From Mobiluncus porci (GTDB lineage: Bacteria > Actinomycetota > Actinomycetes > Actinomycetales > Actinomycetaceae), in contig NZ_VUMY01000003.1 in the NCBI RefSeq assembly GCF_009695935.1, positions 62,001-126,000 on the forward strand: DNA of 64,000 bases. The letters are read 5' to 3'. The stretch's first letter is position 1. Each line of letters begins with the position of its first letter. A model generated the notes under the pieces. It was not told where the DNA came from. It made no database searches and worked only from the letters and a program-made list of their open reading frames with translations. This document shows, piece by piece, positions 28,188 through 35,995 of the stretch. The translations under genes were made by a program, and so were the position numbers.

Positions 28188-28883
28188 CTAGCTTCTTACA
28201 AGACTGATGGCCACAAATGTATCCTTCCAGTCTCCAGCGCGGGTGAGATCCACCAGGCGCTCGGAGCGCGACCAGTTATCAGCCACAACGAGAAGAGCCT
28301 TTTTTTCTTGTGTTTGTGTGTTAATGTATTCTTCATATCCGTAGGCGGTCACCGTATGAGAGAAATATTGGTTGTGAGAAAAGCTCACGATGACGGGTCG
28401 CCCGTGGTTGATTTCGCTTTTTAGGAGCCTGGCTAGGGTGGGGTGGCAGCGGAGATAGCAGCGATTTTTGGCCGCGACTTCATAGCCAAATTCAGCAAAT
28501 GACAGCCGCGAGATTCGGGCGATATTCCAAGGAAAAGTCCCAATTTGTGGAGATGACAGCAAGCGCGAATATGCCTTACGGCTCACAGTCTCGAAGACTG
28601 CTTGTCTCGTCAGGGTATTAGGATTTCGCGCCTCGTTTCCGCGTTTCTTCCAGTCCCTTTGCGCATAATAATCAACAACCGCGGTCACGGAGGCGAGGGA
28701 ACAGTGTTGGGTGGCGGGGTAGTCGCTCATTAGCTGCGGCTGGAATCCGCGCAGCGTCACCCGCCGGATTCGCCACCATTTATCCCCGTAGCGTTTTGCG
28801 ACATAGGCTCGCCCGTCGGTGATGATCTCACGCTCCCCCAACAAGCGCCTCACCAGCCACTTCACCACATCTGCAGGTCTCAC
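28188..28883 (-). CDS. C39-like papain-fold cysteine peptidase, no signal peptide
   Basis: 231 residues. A Cys-His-Asp arrangement of the C39/papain-like fold is visible: Cys61 in TQHCSLASV, His176 in FSHTVTAYGY and Asp202 in VADNW. GRPVIVSFSH before the His strand is also typical of C39-like domains. There is no signal peptide or membrane helix, so it may act in the cytosol, unlike the transporter-fused bacteriocin peptidases. No substrate or bacteriocin gene is adjacent; the neighbours are a toxin-antitoxin pair and the repeat block. The start is not firmly fixed. Confidence 0.6.
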   Translation of the reverse strand: MRPADVVKWLVRRLLGEREIITDGRAYVAKRYGDKWWRIRRVTLRGFQPQLMSDYPATQHCSLASVTAVVDYYAQRDWKKRGNEARNPNTLTRQAVFETVSRKAYSRLLSSPQIGTFPWNIARISRLSFAEFGYEVAAKNRCYLRCHPTLARLLKSEINHGRPVIVSFSHNQYFSHTVTAYGYEEYINTQTQEKKALLVVADNWSRSERLVDLTRAGDWKDTFVAISLVRS

Positions 28884-29060
28884 CCTTCCATTTTACGCCC
28901 TCATATCCAGGGCTTGATTTACTCTAACTCCATTTCTCGGTACCTCAACTGTAGTGTCACGTATTCTCTTTCTCGGGCTTCCGTCGCGTTCTCGTCTTTT
29001 GGTCGCGGAGTGCTCGGTACGTTTCTCAATCGCGCAAGTGCCTGCAATGCTTCGCATTGC

Positions 29061-29126
29061 GCGCCGCTTCCTTGGTCTCGGCAATGCTCGAGCAAGCTCG
29101 GCATTGCGTTCGGTCTGCGTCGCGGT
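29061..29126 (+). repeat. 66-bp dispersed repeat, copy 2
   Basis: Matches 19557-19622 at 60 of 66 positions, including the stem GCAATGC/GCATTGC and the tail GTTCGGTCTGCGTCGCGGT. Confidence 0.8.
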
Positions 29127-29139
29127 GGGGTCCCGCTCT

Positions 29140-29171
29140 GTTTTTCTAAGCAACAAGTTGCTAAGAAAAAC
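29140..29171. repeat. Hairpin with T-rich and A-rich arms
   Basis: GTTTTTCTAAGCAAC (29140-29154) pairs with GTTGCTAAGAAAAAC (29157-29171) with one A/A mismatch and a 2-nt spacer. Confidence 0.6.
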
Positions 29172-29178
29172 TACGAGC

Positions 29179-29346
29179 ACCCGAAGGGAGTGAGGTCGAG
29201 CCAAGCTTGCTTGAGTTCGAACCGAGCGACCGAGGGTATGCAATCTCGAAGAGATTGCTAATACCCGAAGGGAGTGAGGTCGAGCCAAGCTTGCTTGAGT
29301 TCGAACCGAGCGACCGAGGGTGTGCAATCTCGAAGAGATTGCGAAT
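29179..29346 (+). repeat. Two tandem 84-bp repeats
   Basis: Units 29179-29262 and 29263-29346 differ at two positions only (GTATGC/GTGTGC and GCTAAT/GCGAAT). Each contains CAATCTC GAA GAGATTG, a perfect 7-bp hairpin, and AAGCTTGCTT. A partial third start (ACCCA) follows. Confidence 0.95.
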
Positions 29347-29584
29347 ACCCACAGGCTCCTTCGAAACTCCCCGAGCACTCCGCTCAGTTGGGTGGTCACG
29401 TTACGTTAAGTGAACGAACGTGGAGCAGCGCACCGGTGCGCCAGTTACGTAACGAAACCACTCAGTAGGGCACGAGGAGCGGTAACGCGAAACCCGCAGC
29501 GGGACTGAGGGGTGAGCGATGTGCGACAATAAAATCGCACATCGCGAGGGGAAACTTCCCCTTCCGTCCCGCTAGGGTTCGCGT

Positions 29585-29737
29585 CCGCTCCGAAGAGCCC
29601 GACCAAGAGAACCACCAATGCCTCACCCCGTGCAGGTCGAGCACAATGCCGAGCGGTTGTCCTCCAAGCGGTTCCGAAGCAACCACAGGAAAATACCGTA
29701 CAAGCCCAAGCACGACCCACACGACTAGAAGATGAAC
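29585..29737 (+). repeat. Origin-proximal module set, copy A (modules E, D, F)
   Basis: Module E 29585-29615, module D 29651-29681 (GAGCGGTTGTCCTCCAAGCG...), module F 29712-29737 (ACGACCCACACGACTAGAAG...). All three recur, in another order and with E inverted, at 37686-37780. Confidence 0.7.
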
Positions 29738-29796
29738 CTGCGTTACGCGACGAGCACCGCGTAGCACTGGGTTGACGCAGAAGGCAGTGAGGTCGG

Positions 29797-30816
29797 CTAG
29801 TGGAGGATTTGCTTGGTGATGCGGGCTAGGTCATCTACGTCCGCGAATTCGATGGTGAGATGGCCTTTGTTCTTTCCGAGTTGGAGATTTACTCGCGTTT
29901 GCAACGCATCCTCCAGGCGGGTTTTACTCTCCATGAGTTCCGGAGTGAGCGCCGTCTTTACGCGCGGTTTGCGCTCGGCTTTCGGGGTTTCCCCATCACC
30001 GACAGCCACAATCTCTTCCGTGGCACGCACGGAGAGTCCTTCGGATACAATCCGGTCGGCAAGTTTCTCCATATCCGCGGCTTCTTCCAGCCCGAGAAGA
30101 GCCCGCGCGTGCCCGGCCGACAAGACCCCCGCAGCCACTTTCACCTGAACTCCACTCGGGAGTTTCAGCAACCGCAAGGTGTTGGAAATCTGGGGACGTG
30201 AGCGAGAGAGTTTCTTTGCTAAAACATCTTGAGTAATCCCGAATTCCTCAATCATTTGCTGATAGGCGGCCGCTTCTTCCAGAGGATTCAGATTCACGCG
30301 TTGGAGGTTTTCCAGCAGCGCATTCCTCCGCATATCCTCATCTGCGGTCTCTCTCACGATAGCGGGAATAGTTTTCTTACCGGCAAGCTTCGAGGCACGC
30401 CAGCGTCGCTCTCCCATCACGAGTTCATATTTTTCCGCCTCGCTCTTGGTGGCTTTCTCTAAGGGACGCACCACTACCGGCTGGAGAACCCCGACCGTCT
30501 TTATGGAGTTCGCGAGATCAGCCAGCGCATCCTCGTCGAAAACCTCACGGGGTTGAACCGCATTGGGGACAATCGCGCTTACCGGTAACTCCGCCATCCG
30601 CATCCCCGGAACTTCCACAAGTTCTGGTTCCCCATCAGCCTTCCCTCGAGTCTTGTTCCGCGGAGAACGCGGATTCAACAAATCATGAACCTTCGCATCC
30701 TCGGGACTGGAAAGCGCGCCGCGCTTCGGGGGAACAATCACATCCACTCCACGGGTAATAGTGGCATCGGGAATCAAAGCTCCGAGCCCACTTCCCAGGG
30801 CCTGTTTTTTTGCCAT
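29797..30816 (-). CDS. parB: Chromosome-partitioning protein ParB
   Basis: 339 residues. MAKKQALGSGLGALIP is the typical start. The ParB/Srx domain with CTP-binding motifs GERRWRASKLA and ENLQRVNLNPLEEA is followed by a helix-turn-helix region (KLSRSRPQISNTLRLL) and a C-terminal dimerisation domain. It binds the three parS sites just upstream of parA, clamps and slides on DNA using CTP, and loads condensin. The start is 1 nt after the parA stop, so parAB is an operon. Confidence 0.97.
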   Translation of the reverse strand: MAKKQALGSGLGALIPDATITRGVDVIVPPKRGALSSPEDAKVHDLLNPRSPRNKTRGKADGEPELVEVPGMRMAELPVSAIVPNAVQPREVFDEDALADLANSIKTVGVLQPVVVRPLEKATKSEAEKYELVMGERRWRASKLAGKKTIPAIVRETADEDMRRNALLENLQRVNLNPLEEAAAYQQMIEEFGITQDVLAKKLSRSRPQISNTLRLLKLPSGVQVKVAAGVLSAGHARALLGLEEAADMEKLADRIVSEGLSVRATEEIVAVGDGETPKAERKPRVKTALTPELMESKTRLEDALQTRVNLQLGKNKGHLTIEFADVDDLARITKQILH

Positions 30817-30817
30817 T

Positions 30818-31783
30818 TCAGTTTTCTTTCTCGATTAATTTATTCAACAGTTCCAAACCGGCCATTTGGTAAGCCACCGAGCCTTGAGAATTCTTGTCAT
30901 AGGTCACGACTGTTTGCTGCCAGGAAGGAGCCTCTGAAATCGTGACTTGGCGAGGGATATTCGTTTTCAAAGTCTGGTTCGGGTAGTGCGTCCGGACATC
31001 CGACTCCACCTGGGCAGAAAGGTTGGTACGCTTATCGAACATGGTGACAAGGAAGGCTATAATATCCAGGTCAGGATTGAGGCTCGCCCGAATTTTGTTC
31101 GTGGTGTCCGTCAAAAGCGAGATTCCTTCCAGGGCGTAATATTCCGCTTGGACCGGAATCAAAACCCAGTTCGCGGCGCAAAATGCGTTCACCGTCAAGA
31201 GCCCCAACGAAGGGGGGCAGTCGATCAAAACCAGGGTGCTTTCCCGCTCTGCCAGATATTCTTCCAAAACGCGACGCAGGAAATAGGAGCGGTCGGCTTC
31301 ATCAGCCAACTCCATCTCAATCCCTGCGAGGTCCACGGTAGCCGGGACCACCAAGAGTGAAGGTTCATTCGGGCAAGGTTGGGCTACCTCTCCTAAGGCC
31401 ATCTTTCCTACCAGCACTTCATAGAGGGAAGGTGTGCCGGCATGGTGTTCAATTCCAAGAGCAGTCGAGGCGTTGCCTTGAGGGTCTGAATCAATGACGA
31501 GAACCTTAGTGCCCTTTTGCGCCAGAGCAACCGCAAGGTTAGCCACCGTAGTGGTTTTCCCAACCCCACCCTTTTGGTTCGCAACCGCTACCACGTGATT
31601 CTTCCTAAGTTGGGGATACTCCTCGGACTTGAGTGCGCGTTTCATCGCCATGGTCTTTTCAATTTCTTGAGCGATAGGCGTGTCTGCAATCGAGGTGGGC
31701 TTATGCGGTTTCAAGGTGCGATGAATCGAATCTTCGTGATCCGTATGCGGCAACACAACCGGTGGGCGGTCTTCAGAATCCAC
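30818..31783 (-). CDS. parA: Chromosome-partitioning ATPase ParA (Soj)
   Basis: 321 residues from GTG 31783 with AAAGGAA upstream. A deviant Walker A motif KGGVGKTT lies in VANQKGGVGKTTTVANL, followed by DSDPQGNAST and LIDCPPSLG. The first 60 residues or so are an extra charged extension not present in minimal Soj proteins. The ATPase forms a nucleoid-bound gradient that pulls ParB-parS complexes apart. Two DnaA boxes lie in its promoter region, suggesting coupling of segregation and initiation. Confidence 0.97.
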   Translation of the reverse strand: MDSEDRPPVVLPHTDHEDSIHRTLKPHKPTSIADTPIAQEIEKTMAMKRALKSEEYPQLRKNHVVAVANQKGGVGKTTTVANLAVALAQKGTKVLVIDSDPQGNASTALGIEHHAGTPSLYEVLVGKMALGEVAQPCPNEPSLLVVPATVDLAGIEMELADEADRSYFLRRVLEEYLAERESTLVLIDCPPSLGLLTVNAFCAANWVLIPVQAEYYALEGISLLTDTTNKIRASLNPDLDIIAFLVTMFDKRTNLSAQVESDVRTHYPNQTLKTNIPRQVTISEAPSWQQTVVTYDKNSQGSVAYQMAGLELLNKLIEKEN

Positions 31784-31853
31784 TATTGTTCCTTTCTTTC
31801 CTACCAGTCTACGCTATAGTTCTGAATGAAAAAATCACTTCGTCGCAATATTT

Positions 31854-31873
31854 TTATCCACAAGTTATCCACA
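31854..31873 (+). promoter_or_regulatory. Tandem DnaA boxes upstream of parA
   Basis: TTATCCACA at 31854-31862 and again at 31865-31873, both exact consensus boxes, 71 bp upstream of the parA start. Confidence 0.8.
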
Positions 31874-31975
31874 GGTAAAGTCGCAAGTTTGCAACGTTTC
31901 ACAATCTGGATTCACAGTTTGAGTTCCATGATTGTAAGACTCATTTTGGATCTCCATTAGGCTTCCTTACCAAGG

Positions 31976-31991
31976 TGTTTCACGTGAAACA
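31976..31991. other. parS site 1
   Basis: TGTTTCACGTGAAACA, an exact match to the palindromic bacterial parS consensus, 193 bp upstream of parA. Confidence 0.97.
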
Positions 31992-32044
31992 CTCCCTCTT
32001 TTGTTCAATGAGACCGCCACGAAGCATCGCAAAATTGTAGACTA

Positions 32045-32060
32045 TGTTTCACGTGAAACC
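32045..32060. other. parS site 2
   Basis: TGTTTCACGTGAAACC, one mismatch from the consensus at the last base; 69 bp from site 1. Confidence 0.95.
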
Positions 32061-32119
32061 TGATTCAATGATGTTGAAATTAGATAATAACACCGACCGA
32101 GTCCCGCCCCACCCGAAAA

Positions 32120-32135
32120 TGTTTCACGTGAAACA
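32120..32135. other. parS site 3
   Basis: TGTTTCACGTGAAACA, exact consensus, 75 bp from site 2 and 6 bp after the rsmG stop as read on minus. Confidence 0.97.
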
Positions 32136-32141
32136 AAGAGG

Positions 32142-32849
32142 TCACTTCTTGATGATCTTAACCACCCGAGTGTCTTCACCAGTAACAGGTTCCTCAACCG
32201 TAAGCACCTCAGGCACAGTCAAATGCAACTTGCGGAACACATTTTTACCCAAGGCTTCTTCAATCTCCGTCCGAACGCTCTGACCTTTCAAAAGCAACAA
32301 TTGCCCTTTCGGCTTAACCAGCGGCGCCACCCAAGGGAGCAACTTGGTGAGATTACCTACAGCCCGAGCAGTAACGTACTCAAATCGCTCTCGTCCCTTC
32401 AGATATTCGGCGCGAGACTGCAAAATACGTACGTTGTCGAGATCTAGTTCACTGGATACCCATTCCAGCCACCGACACCGGCGATCCATAGACTCGATGA
32501 GTGTTATTTCTAAATCCGGTCGAGCAATGGCTAAAACCAATCCAGGTAAACCAGCACCGCTGCCAACGTCGGCCACGCTTACACCCTCGGGAAGAAACTG
32601 CCCTAAAACGGCGCAGTTCAAAATGTGGCGAGACCAGATACGTTGCGCCTCTCGCGGACCCAACAGCCCTTGCTCCATGCCCTCTGTTACCAAGAGGTCT
32701 ACGAAGTACCGCATCCCATTGGTCGCGAAGTCGAAGAAGTCCGCAACGCCCGAAGGTTCCGGTTCTACTTCCACCTCGGGAGCGCCAACGGTGCCATCAG
32801 GGTTCGAAATCTCTGGAACGTCTATGAACCGGTTAGATTTACTCGTCAT
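32142..32849 (-). CDS. rsmG: 16S rRNA (guanine-527-N7) methyltransferase
   Basis: 235 residues. The SAM-binding motif VADVGSGAGLPGLVLAIARP is clear, and ESMDRRCRWL and VTARAVGNLTKLLPW also match RsmG. It methylates N7 of G527 in 16S rRNA; loss gives low-level streptomycin resistance in relatives. Its ATG overlaps the jag stop by 11 nt, placing it at the end of the rpmH-rnpA-yidD-yidC-jag-rsmG string. Confidence 0.95.
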   Translation of the reverse strand: MTSKSNRFIDVPEISNPDGTVGAPEVEVEPEPSGVADFFDFATNGMRYFVDLLVTEGMEQGLLGPREAQRIWSRHILNCAVLGQFLPEGVSVADVGSGAGLPGLVLAIARPDLEITLIESMDRRCRWLEWVSSELDLDNVRILQSRAEYLKGRERFEYVTARAVGNLTKLLPWVAPLVKPKGQLLLLKGQSVRTEIEEALGKNVFRKLHLTVPEVLTVEEPVTGEDTRVVKIIKK

Positions 32850-33465
32850 CTACCAAGTCTTCATCTTCATCGACGAGTTCCTCGGAATCATCGTCGAGGT
32901 CCTCATCGTCACCTTCATCCAAAGACAACACCACATATCGATTCGGTGCCACGCCCTCGGACTCGGAATAAAGACCCAACTCAGCAGCCATATCGTGGCA
33001 GACTTTGCGCTCGAAAGGATTCATCGGCTGCATCTTCACTGGCTCGCCGGTTTGCTTCACCTTCTCGGCCAAATCTTCGACCAAGGCCTGCAGCTCTTCG
33101 CGTCGATCGGCGCGATACCCAATAATGTCGAGCATCAAGCGGGAACGCTCGCCAGTCTGTGACTGCACCGCTAAACGGGTCAGCTCTTGCAAAGACTCCA
33201 AAACCTCGCCGTGCCGACCAACCAGACGATTCAGGCGGCGATCCGGTTCTTCATCTTCGGTCACGATCTCAACCAACGCACGACCGTTTTCGACGTCAAT
33301 CTCAATATCGCCATCCAAATCGGCAATATCCAGCAGCTCTTCGAGGTAGTCGGCCGCAATATCACCCTCGGCCTCTAACCTCTCTATTTTAGAACCGTGG
33401 TTCGCGACGACTTCGGTATCTTCTTCGATAATGTCCAAGTCATCAATTTGTTCTGTGCTTGTCAT
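32839..33465 (-). CDS. jag: Jag/KhpB RNA-binding protein (KH + R3H)
   Basis: 208 residues. A KH-like domain in the middle (LVGRHGEVLESLQEL) is followed by an R3H domain (PMNPFERKVCHDMAAE with the Arg-X3-His spacing) and a very acidic C-terminal tail (DEGDDEDLDDDSEE). Jag/KhpB works with KhpA as an RNA chaperone linked to cell elongation and division in Gram-positives. It sits between yidC and rsmG as in most actinobacteria. Confidence 0.92.
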   Translation of the reverse strand: MTSTEQIDDLDIIEEDTEVVANHGSKIERLEAEGDIAADYLEELLDIADLDGDIEIDVENGRALVEIVTEDEEPDRRLNRLVGRHGEVLESLQELTRLAVQSQTGERSRLMLDIIGYRADRREELQALVEDLAEKVKQTGEPVKMQPMNPFERKVCHDMAAELGLYSESEGVAPNRYVVLSLDEGDDEDLDDDSEELVDEDEDLVDDE

Positions 33466-33492
33466 CTGTCTCCCCGGTGCCCTTCTTTTGTT

Positions 33493-34833
33493 CTATCGGT
33501 TTTTGTTGTTTTTCTTCTTCTTAGATTTATTTTGACGAGCCTTACGTTCCGCAGCCCGTCGTTCGGCCTGTTTGGCAGCGCGCTGCGCAGGGGTGAGTCC
33601 GTCCTTGCCCACAGTCTCGTTATCCTCAACCACGGCGGCATTTTTAGCTTTCTCCTCGGCCAAGTCCTTCTCAAACTGCGCCCGATATTCTTCCCAACCC
33701 TTTTGTCCCGGCTGCATCCGCTGTCCGCCGGTGTTACCACCCACGGCATCCACGTTGCCGAGGTTGATTTCATCAAGACCGAGCTCCATGCGGCGCTTTT
33801 CCAAACGGTGGATATGGTTCAATCTCGCCTGGCGCAAAGCAACCTGGACGCCCTTTTGGTTGAGCCCCTCCTCATTCAAGTTAATCTTTTCGATTTCGGA
33901 GGCGAGTCGGGCTTCTTCTTTAGCGCGGTAAGCTTCGAACTTCTTCTCGTGCGCCGGCTCCCGCCACTTCGCCGCATCAGATCCGCGAGTGGGGTAGGAG
34001 CGAATAATGAAGAACTGCTGAGCAATCATCCAGGTATTGGAAGTCACCCAGTAAATCAAGAGGCCCACCTGGACCACGGGTCCGGTGAAGAGGTAGACCA
34101 GCGGCATGAAGTAGAGCATCGACTTGGTGGATTTCACCATCGGATTATCGGAATGCAATTGCTCGTAACTCATGTTCTTCATGGTCAAGAACATGGTTTG
34201 GAACAGCATCGACAACACAAGATACGCCACCATAATGCCGATAACAATCTTGGTGTACATATCCGAGCCGGGCCCGAACATGGTCAAACCGAGGGACTGG
34301 CCGAAGAAAGTGGATTCCCAGAGGTTTTGGGCCTGTACCTGCCCCATGCCGCCGATAGCATCATTGCCGGGCAAAGTGCCGTCAGCCACGGGCTTCATAT
34401 TGTACAAGAGCCGGTAAAGAGCTAAGAAGATTGGCATTTGGAACAGAACCGGTAAACACGACGCACTCATGGAGGCACCATATTTCTTCTGAACTGCCTT
34501 GGTTTCTTCCTGCATCCGCATCAAAGAATCCTGGTCGCGTTTGCCCTTGTATTTCTTTTGGATTTCGGTCATCTCGGGTTGCGCCAGGGTCATCGCGCGA
34601 GAGGCCTTAATCTGTTTGACGAACAAGGGCACCAGCAAGAGCCGCACAAAGACGGTCAAACCGATGATGGCCAAAACCCAGCCGATACCGACGCCTTGAG
34701 AAACCCCGACCAGGCCGAGGAGCTCATGAATCCCGCGCATAATCCAGCCGATAATCCACATGAAGGGCCACAGGACTTTGTCGTAGAGCGCCAAATCGCC
34801 CTCAGCAGCGGTTTTGAGCATGGTTAACAGCAT
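33493..34833 (-). CDS. yidC: Membrane protein insertase YidC/OxaA
   Basis: 446 residues, five-helix Oxa1-type core. It begins with a membrane entry region ([20 protein letters not shown]), then [18 protein letters not shown] with the conserved hydrophilic-groove Arg at its start, and [16 protein letters not shown] long basic cytosolic tail ends in a run of Lys and Asn ([11 protein letters not shown]), likely ribosome-binding. It inserts membrane proteins with or without SecYEG. The start overlaps the yidD stop by 10 nt. Confidence 0.96.
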   Translation of the reverse strand: MLLTMLKTAAEGDLALYDKVLWPFMWIIGWIMRGIHELLGLVGVSQGVGIGWVLAIIGLTVFVRLLLVPLFVKQIKASRAMTLAQPEMTEIQKKYKGKRDQDSLMRMQEETKAVQKKYGASMSASCLPVLFQMPIFLALYRLLYNMKPVADGTLPGNDAIGGMGQVQAQNLWESTFFGQSLGLTMFGPGSDMYTKIVIGIMVAYLVLSMLFQTMFLTMKNMSYEQLHSDNPMVKSTKSMLYFMPLVYLFTGPVVQVGLLIYWVTSNTWMIAQQFFIIRSYPTRGSDAAKWREPAHEKKFEAYRAKEEARLASEIEKINLNEEGLNQKGVQVALRQARLNHIHRLEKRRMELGLDEINLGNVDAVGGNTGGQRMQPGQKGWEEYRAQFEKDLAEEKAKNAAVVEDNETVGKDGLTPAQRAAKQAERRAAERKARQNKSKKKKNNKNR

Positions 34834-35201
34834 GAGTACACCCCTTTTGTGTCATTAACTGTTGAACAATTTAATGAATTTACCGAATCCTCGCGGTACG
34901 TTTCGGCGGTGACGGAACCCGGCTCGGTCCAGGGATTCTTCCACGAACCTTTCACCGGCGGATAGTCAACTCCGCCGTCGCTCAAGGGATTGCATCGCAA
35001 CAAGCGCCAACCGGTCAAGACAAGTCCCTTGAAAAACCCGTGAACCTCGAAGGCTTTATCGGCATAGTGGGAGCAGGAGGGATAGTACTTACAGCGCGGC
35101 CCCAAAGCCAAGGAAAATGTGTGTTGATAAAAGTGTATTAAGAGACGGGCAAAATTGGCAGGGAGTCGCACCAGGAACTTCCCCATTTCCGCTAGGCTCA
35201 T
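34824..35201 (-). CDS. yidD: Membrane protein insertion efficiency factor YidD
   Basis: 125 residues. The signature [17 protein letters not shown] and [17 protein letters not shown] identify the family. The C-terminal 35 residues (from WTEPGSV) are longer than in typical 70-90-residue YidD. It lies between rnpA and yidC with overlapping ends, so all are co-translated. Its role in membrane protein insertion is known but mechanistically unclear. Confidence 0.93.
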   Translation of the reverse strand: MSLAEMGKFLVRLPANFARLLIHFYQHTFSLALGPRCKYYPSCSHYADKAFEVHGFFKGLVLTGWRLLRCNPLSDGGVDYPPVKGSWKNPWTEPGSVTAETYREDSVNSLNCSTVNDTKGVYSCC

Positions 35202-35560
35202 CTCTCCTCATTTTCCTGATAATGGTTTTGCAATCTTTCGATCAAGGTAGCTAGCTGAAGATTCAAATCTGTAAAACTAACCTTATCGACTTTTCCGCGG
35301 GCGAGAAAAACAGTGAGTGAACCGGACGGGAAAAGGCTGAGACGCTCCCGAATGGCGCTGCGCAGACGTCTTTTCACTAAGTTGCGTCCGGTCGCTAGCC
35401 GCACTGATTTTTTCGGAACAATAAAGCCAATTCGAGGAGGTGTCTCCACTTCGGTTCGCACGTGGAAAGCCACTAAGTTCGGCCTGGTAAAGCGCACTCC
35501 CTTACGCATCGCTAACCGAAAATCAGCGGCGCTCACCAAGCGATTGTCCCGCGCGAGCAA
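35198..35560 (-). CDS. rnpA: Ribonuclease P protein component
   Basis: 120 residues from TTG 35560. [36 protein letters not shown] contains the RNR-type signature, and many basic residues contact precursor tRNA. It pairs with the RNase P RNA (not in this window) to mature tRNA 5' ends. Only 4 nt separate it from rpmH. Confidence 0.95.
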   Translation of the reverse strand: MLARDNRLVSAADFRLAMRKGVRFTRPNLVAFHVRTEVETPPRIGFIVPKKSVRLATGRNLVKRRLRSAIRERLSLFPSGSLTVFLARGKVDKVSFTDLNLQLATLIERLQNHYQENEER

Positions 35561-35564
35561 AAGC

Positions 35565-35702
35565 TTAGGCCGAGAGACGCTTCCGACCGCGACGACGACG
35601 AGCGGAAATTACGGCACGGCCCCCGCGGGTAGCCATGCGGTTACGGAACCCGTGCTTCTTAGCACGGCGACGATTGTGCGGCTGGTAAGTACGCTTAGTC
35701 AC
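35565..35702 (-). CDS. rpmH: 50S ribosomal protein L34
   Basis: 45 residues from GTG 35702 to TAA 35565: starts [18 protein letters not shown], ends GRKRLSA, the normal length and pattern for L34. GCAGGAGAAGAAG precedes the start. It is the first gene of the leftward rpmH-rnpA-yidD-yidC-jag-rsmG unit, divergent from dnaA across the origin. Confidence 0.97.
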   Translation of the reverse strand: MTKRTYQPHNRRRAKKHGFRNRMATRGGRAVISARRRRGRKRLSA

Positions 35703-35995
35703 TTCTTCTCCTGCAATATTTCATTCCCAGGTCAAAAACCTGAGCCTCAAGTTGGTCATAAGACAGAGTTCAATCTTAGATAAAAAGGGACCTTTGGCGC
35801 AAATTCGAAGAAAACTCTGGGGGACACCTCTAGACGAAGCTCTAGGGAAATATTTTAGTAACATTGCAGAACAAGCGGAAGTTACATCGTTGTAACTTTA
35901 TCCACAGGTTGTGGAAAACTTTGTGGATTTCCGAATTCGTGGCAGACTTTATTCAGATTTTTCTCAAAGATGAAAAGACGAAAGGTGTGATTTTT
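35703..35995. other. rpmH-dnaA intergenic region, part of oriC
   Basis: 293 bases between divergent rpmH and dnaA. It holds DnaA boxes at 35898-35906 (TTATCCACA, plus), 35910-35918 (TTTTCCACA, minus) and 35922-35930 (AAATCCACA, minus), and AT-rich sequence up to the dnaA start. An open frame reading through the boxes argues only for a long ORF, not for coding. Confidence 0.8.
35898..35930. promoter_or_regulatory. Cluster of three DnaA boxes upstream of dnaA
   Basis: TTATCCACA followed by two inverted near-consensus boxes, spaced 3-4 bp. The position fits autorepression of dnaA and origin binding. Confidence 0.75.

Larger units (their letters stand above)
29005..29383. repeat. Segment bounded by 13-bp inverted repeats
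   Basis: GCGGAGTGCTCGG (29005-29017) and CCGAGCACTCCGC (29371-29383) are exact reverse complements bracketing 379 bp with the 66-bp repeat, a 15-bp hairpin and both 84-bp units. This could be a small non-autonomous mobile unit; no target duplication was found. Confidence 0.5.
28884..29796. other. 913-bp gene-free, repeat- and hairpin-dense block
   Basis: No credible gene; open frames here lack ribosome sites and merely translate the repeats. It contains a 66-bp dispersed repeat, two 84-bp tandem units, hairpins (GCAATGC TTC GCATTGC at 29044-29060; 29140-29171; GCGATGTGCGA/TCGCACATCGC at about 29517-29544), the palindrome GCGCACCGGTGCGC, inverted 13-bp words at 29005-29017 and 29371-29383, and modules shared with the dnaA-dnaN gap. 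Confidence 0.8.

Noticed and set aside
29205-29225. Possible tRNA fragment (GAGTTCGAACC resembles a T-loop)
   Set aside because: No acceptor, D or anticodon stems can be formed around it.
29179-29346. CRISPR array
   Set aside because: Only two directly abutting 84-bp copies with no spacers and no cas genes in the window.
28893-29399. 168-codon minus-strand frame over the repeat block
   Set aside because: It simply translates the 84-bp repeats twice (RSLGSNSSKLGS-like in one frame, HTLGRSVRTQ in another) and has no start signals.
35864-35995. Upstream extension of dnaA by 44 codons
   Set aside because: It runs through a DnaA box cluster, lacks a ribosome site, and its residues do not resemble DnaA domain I.
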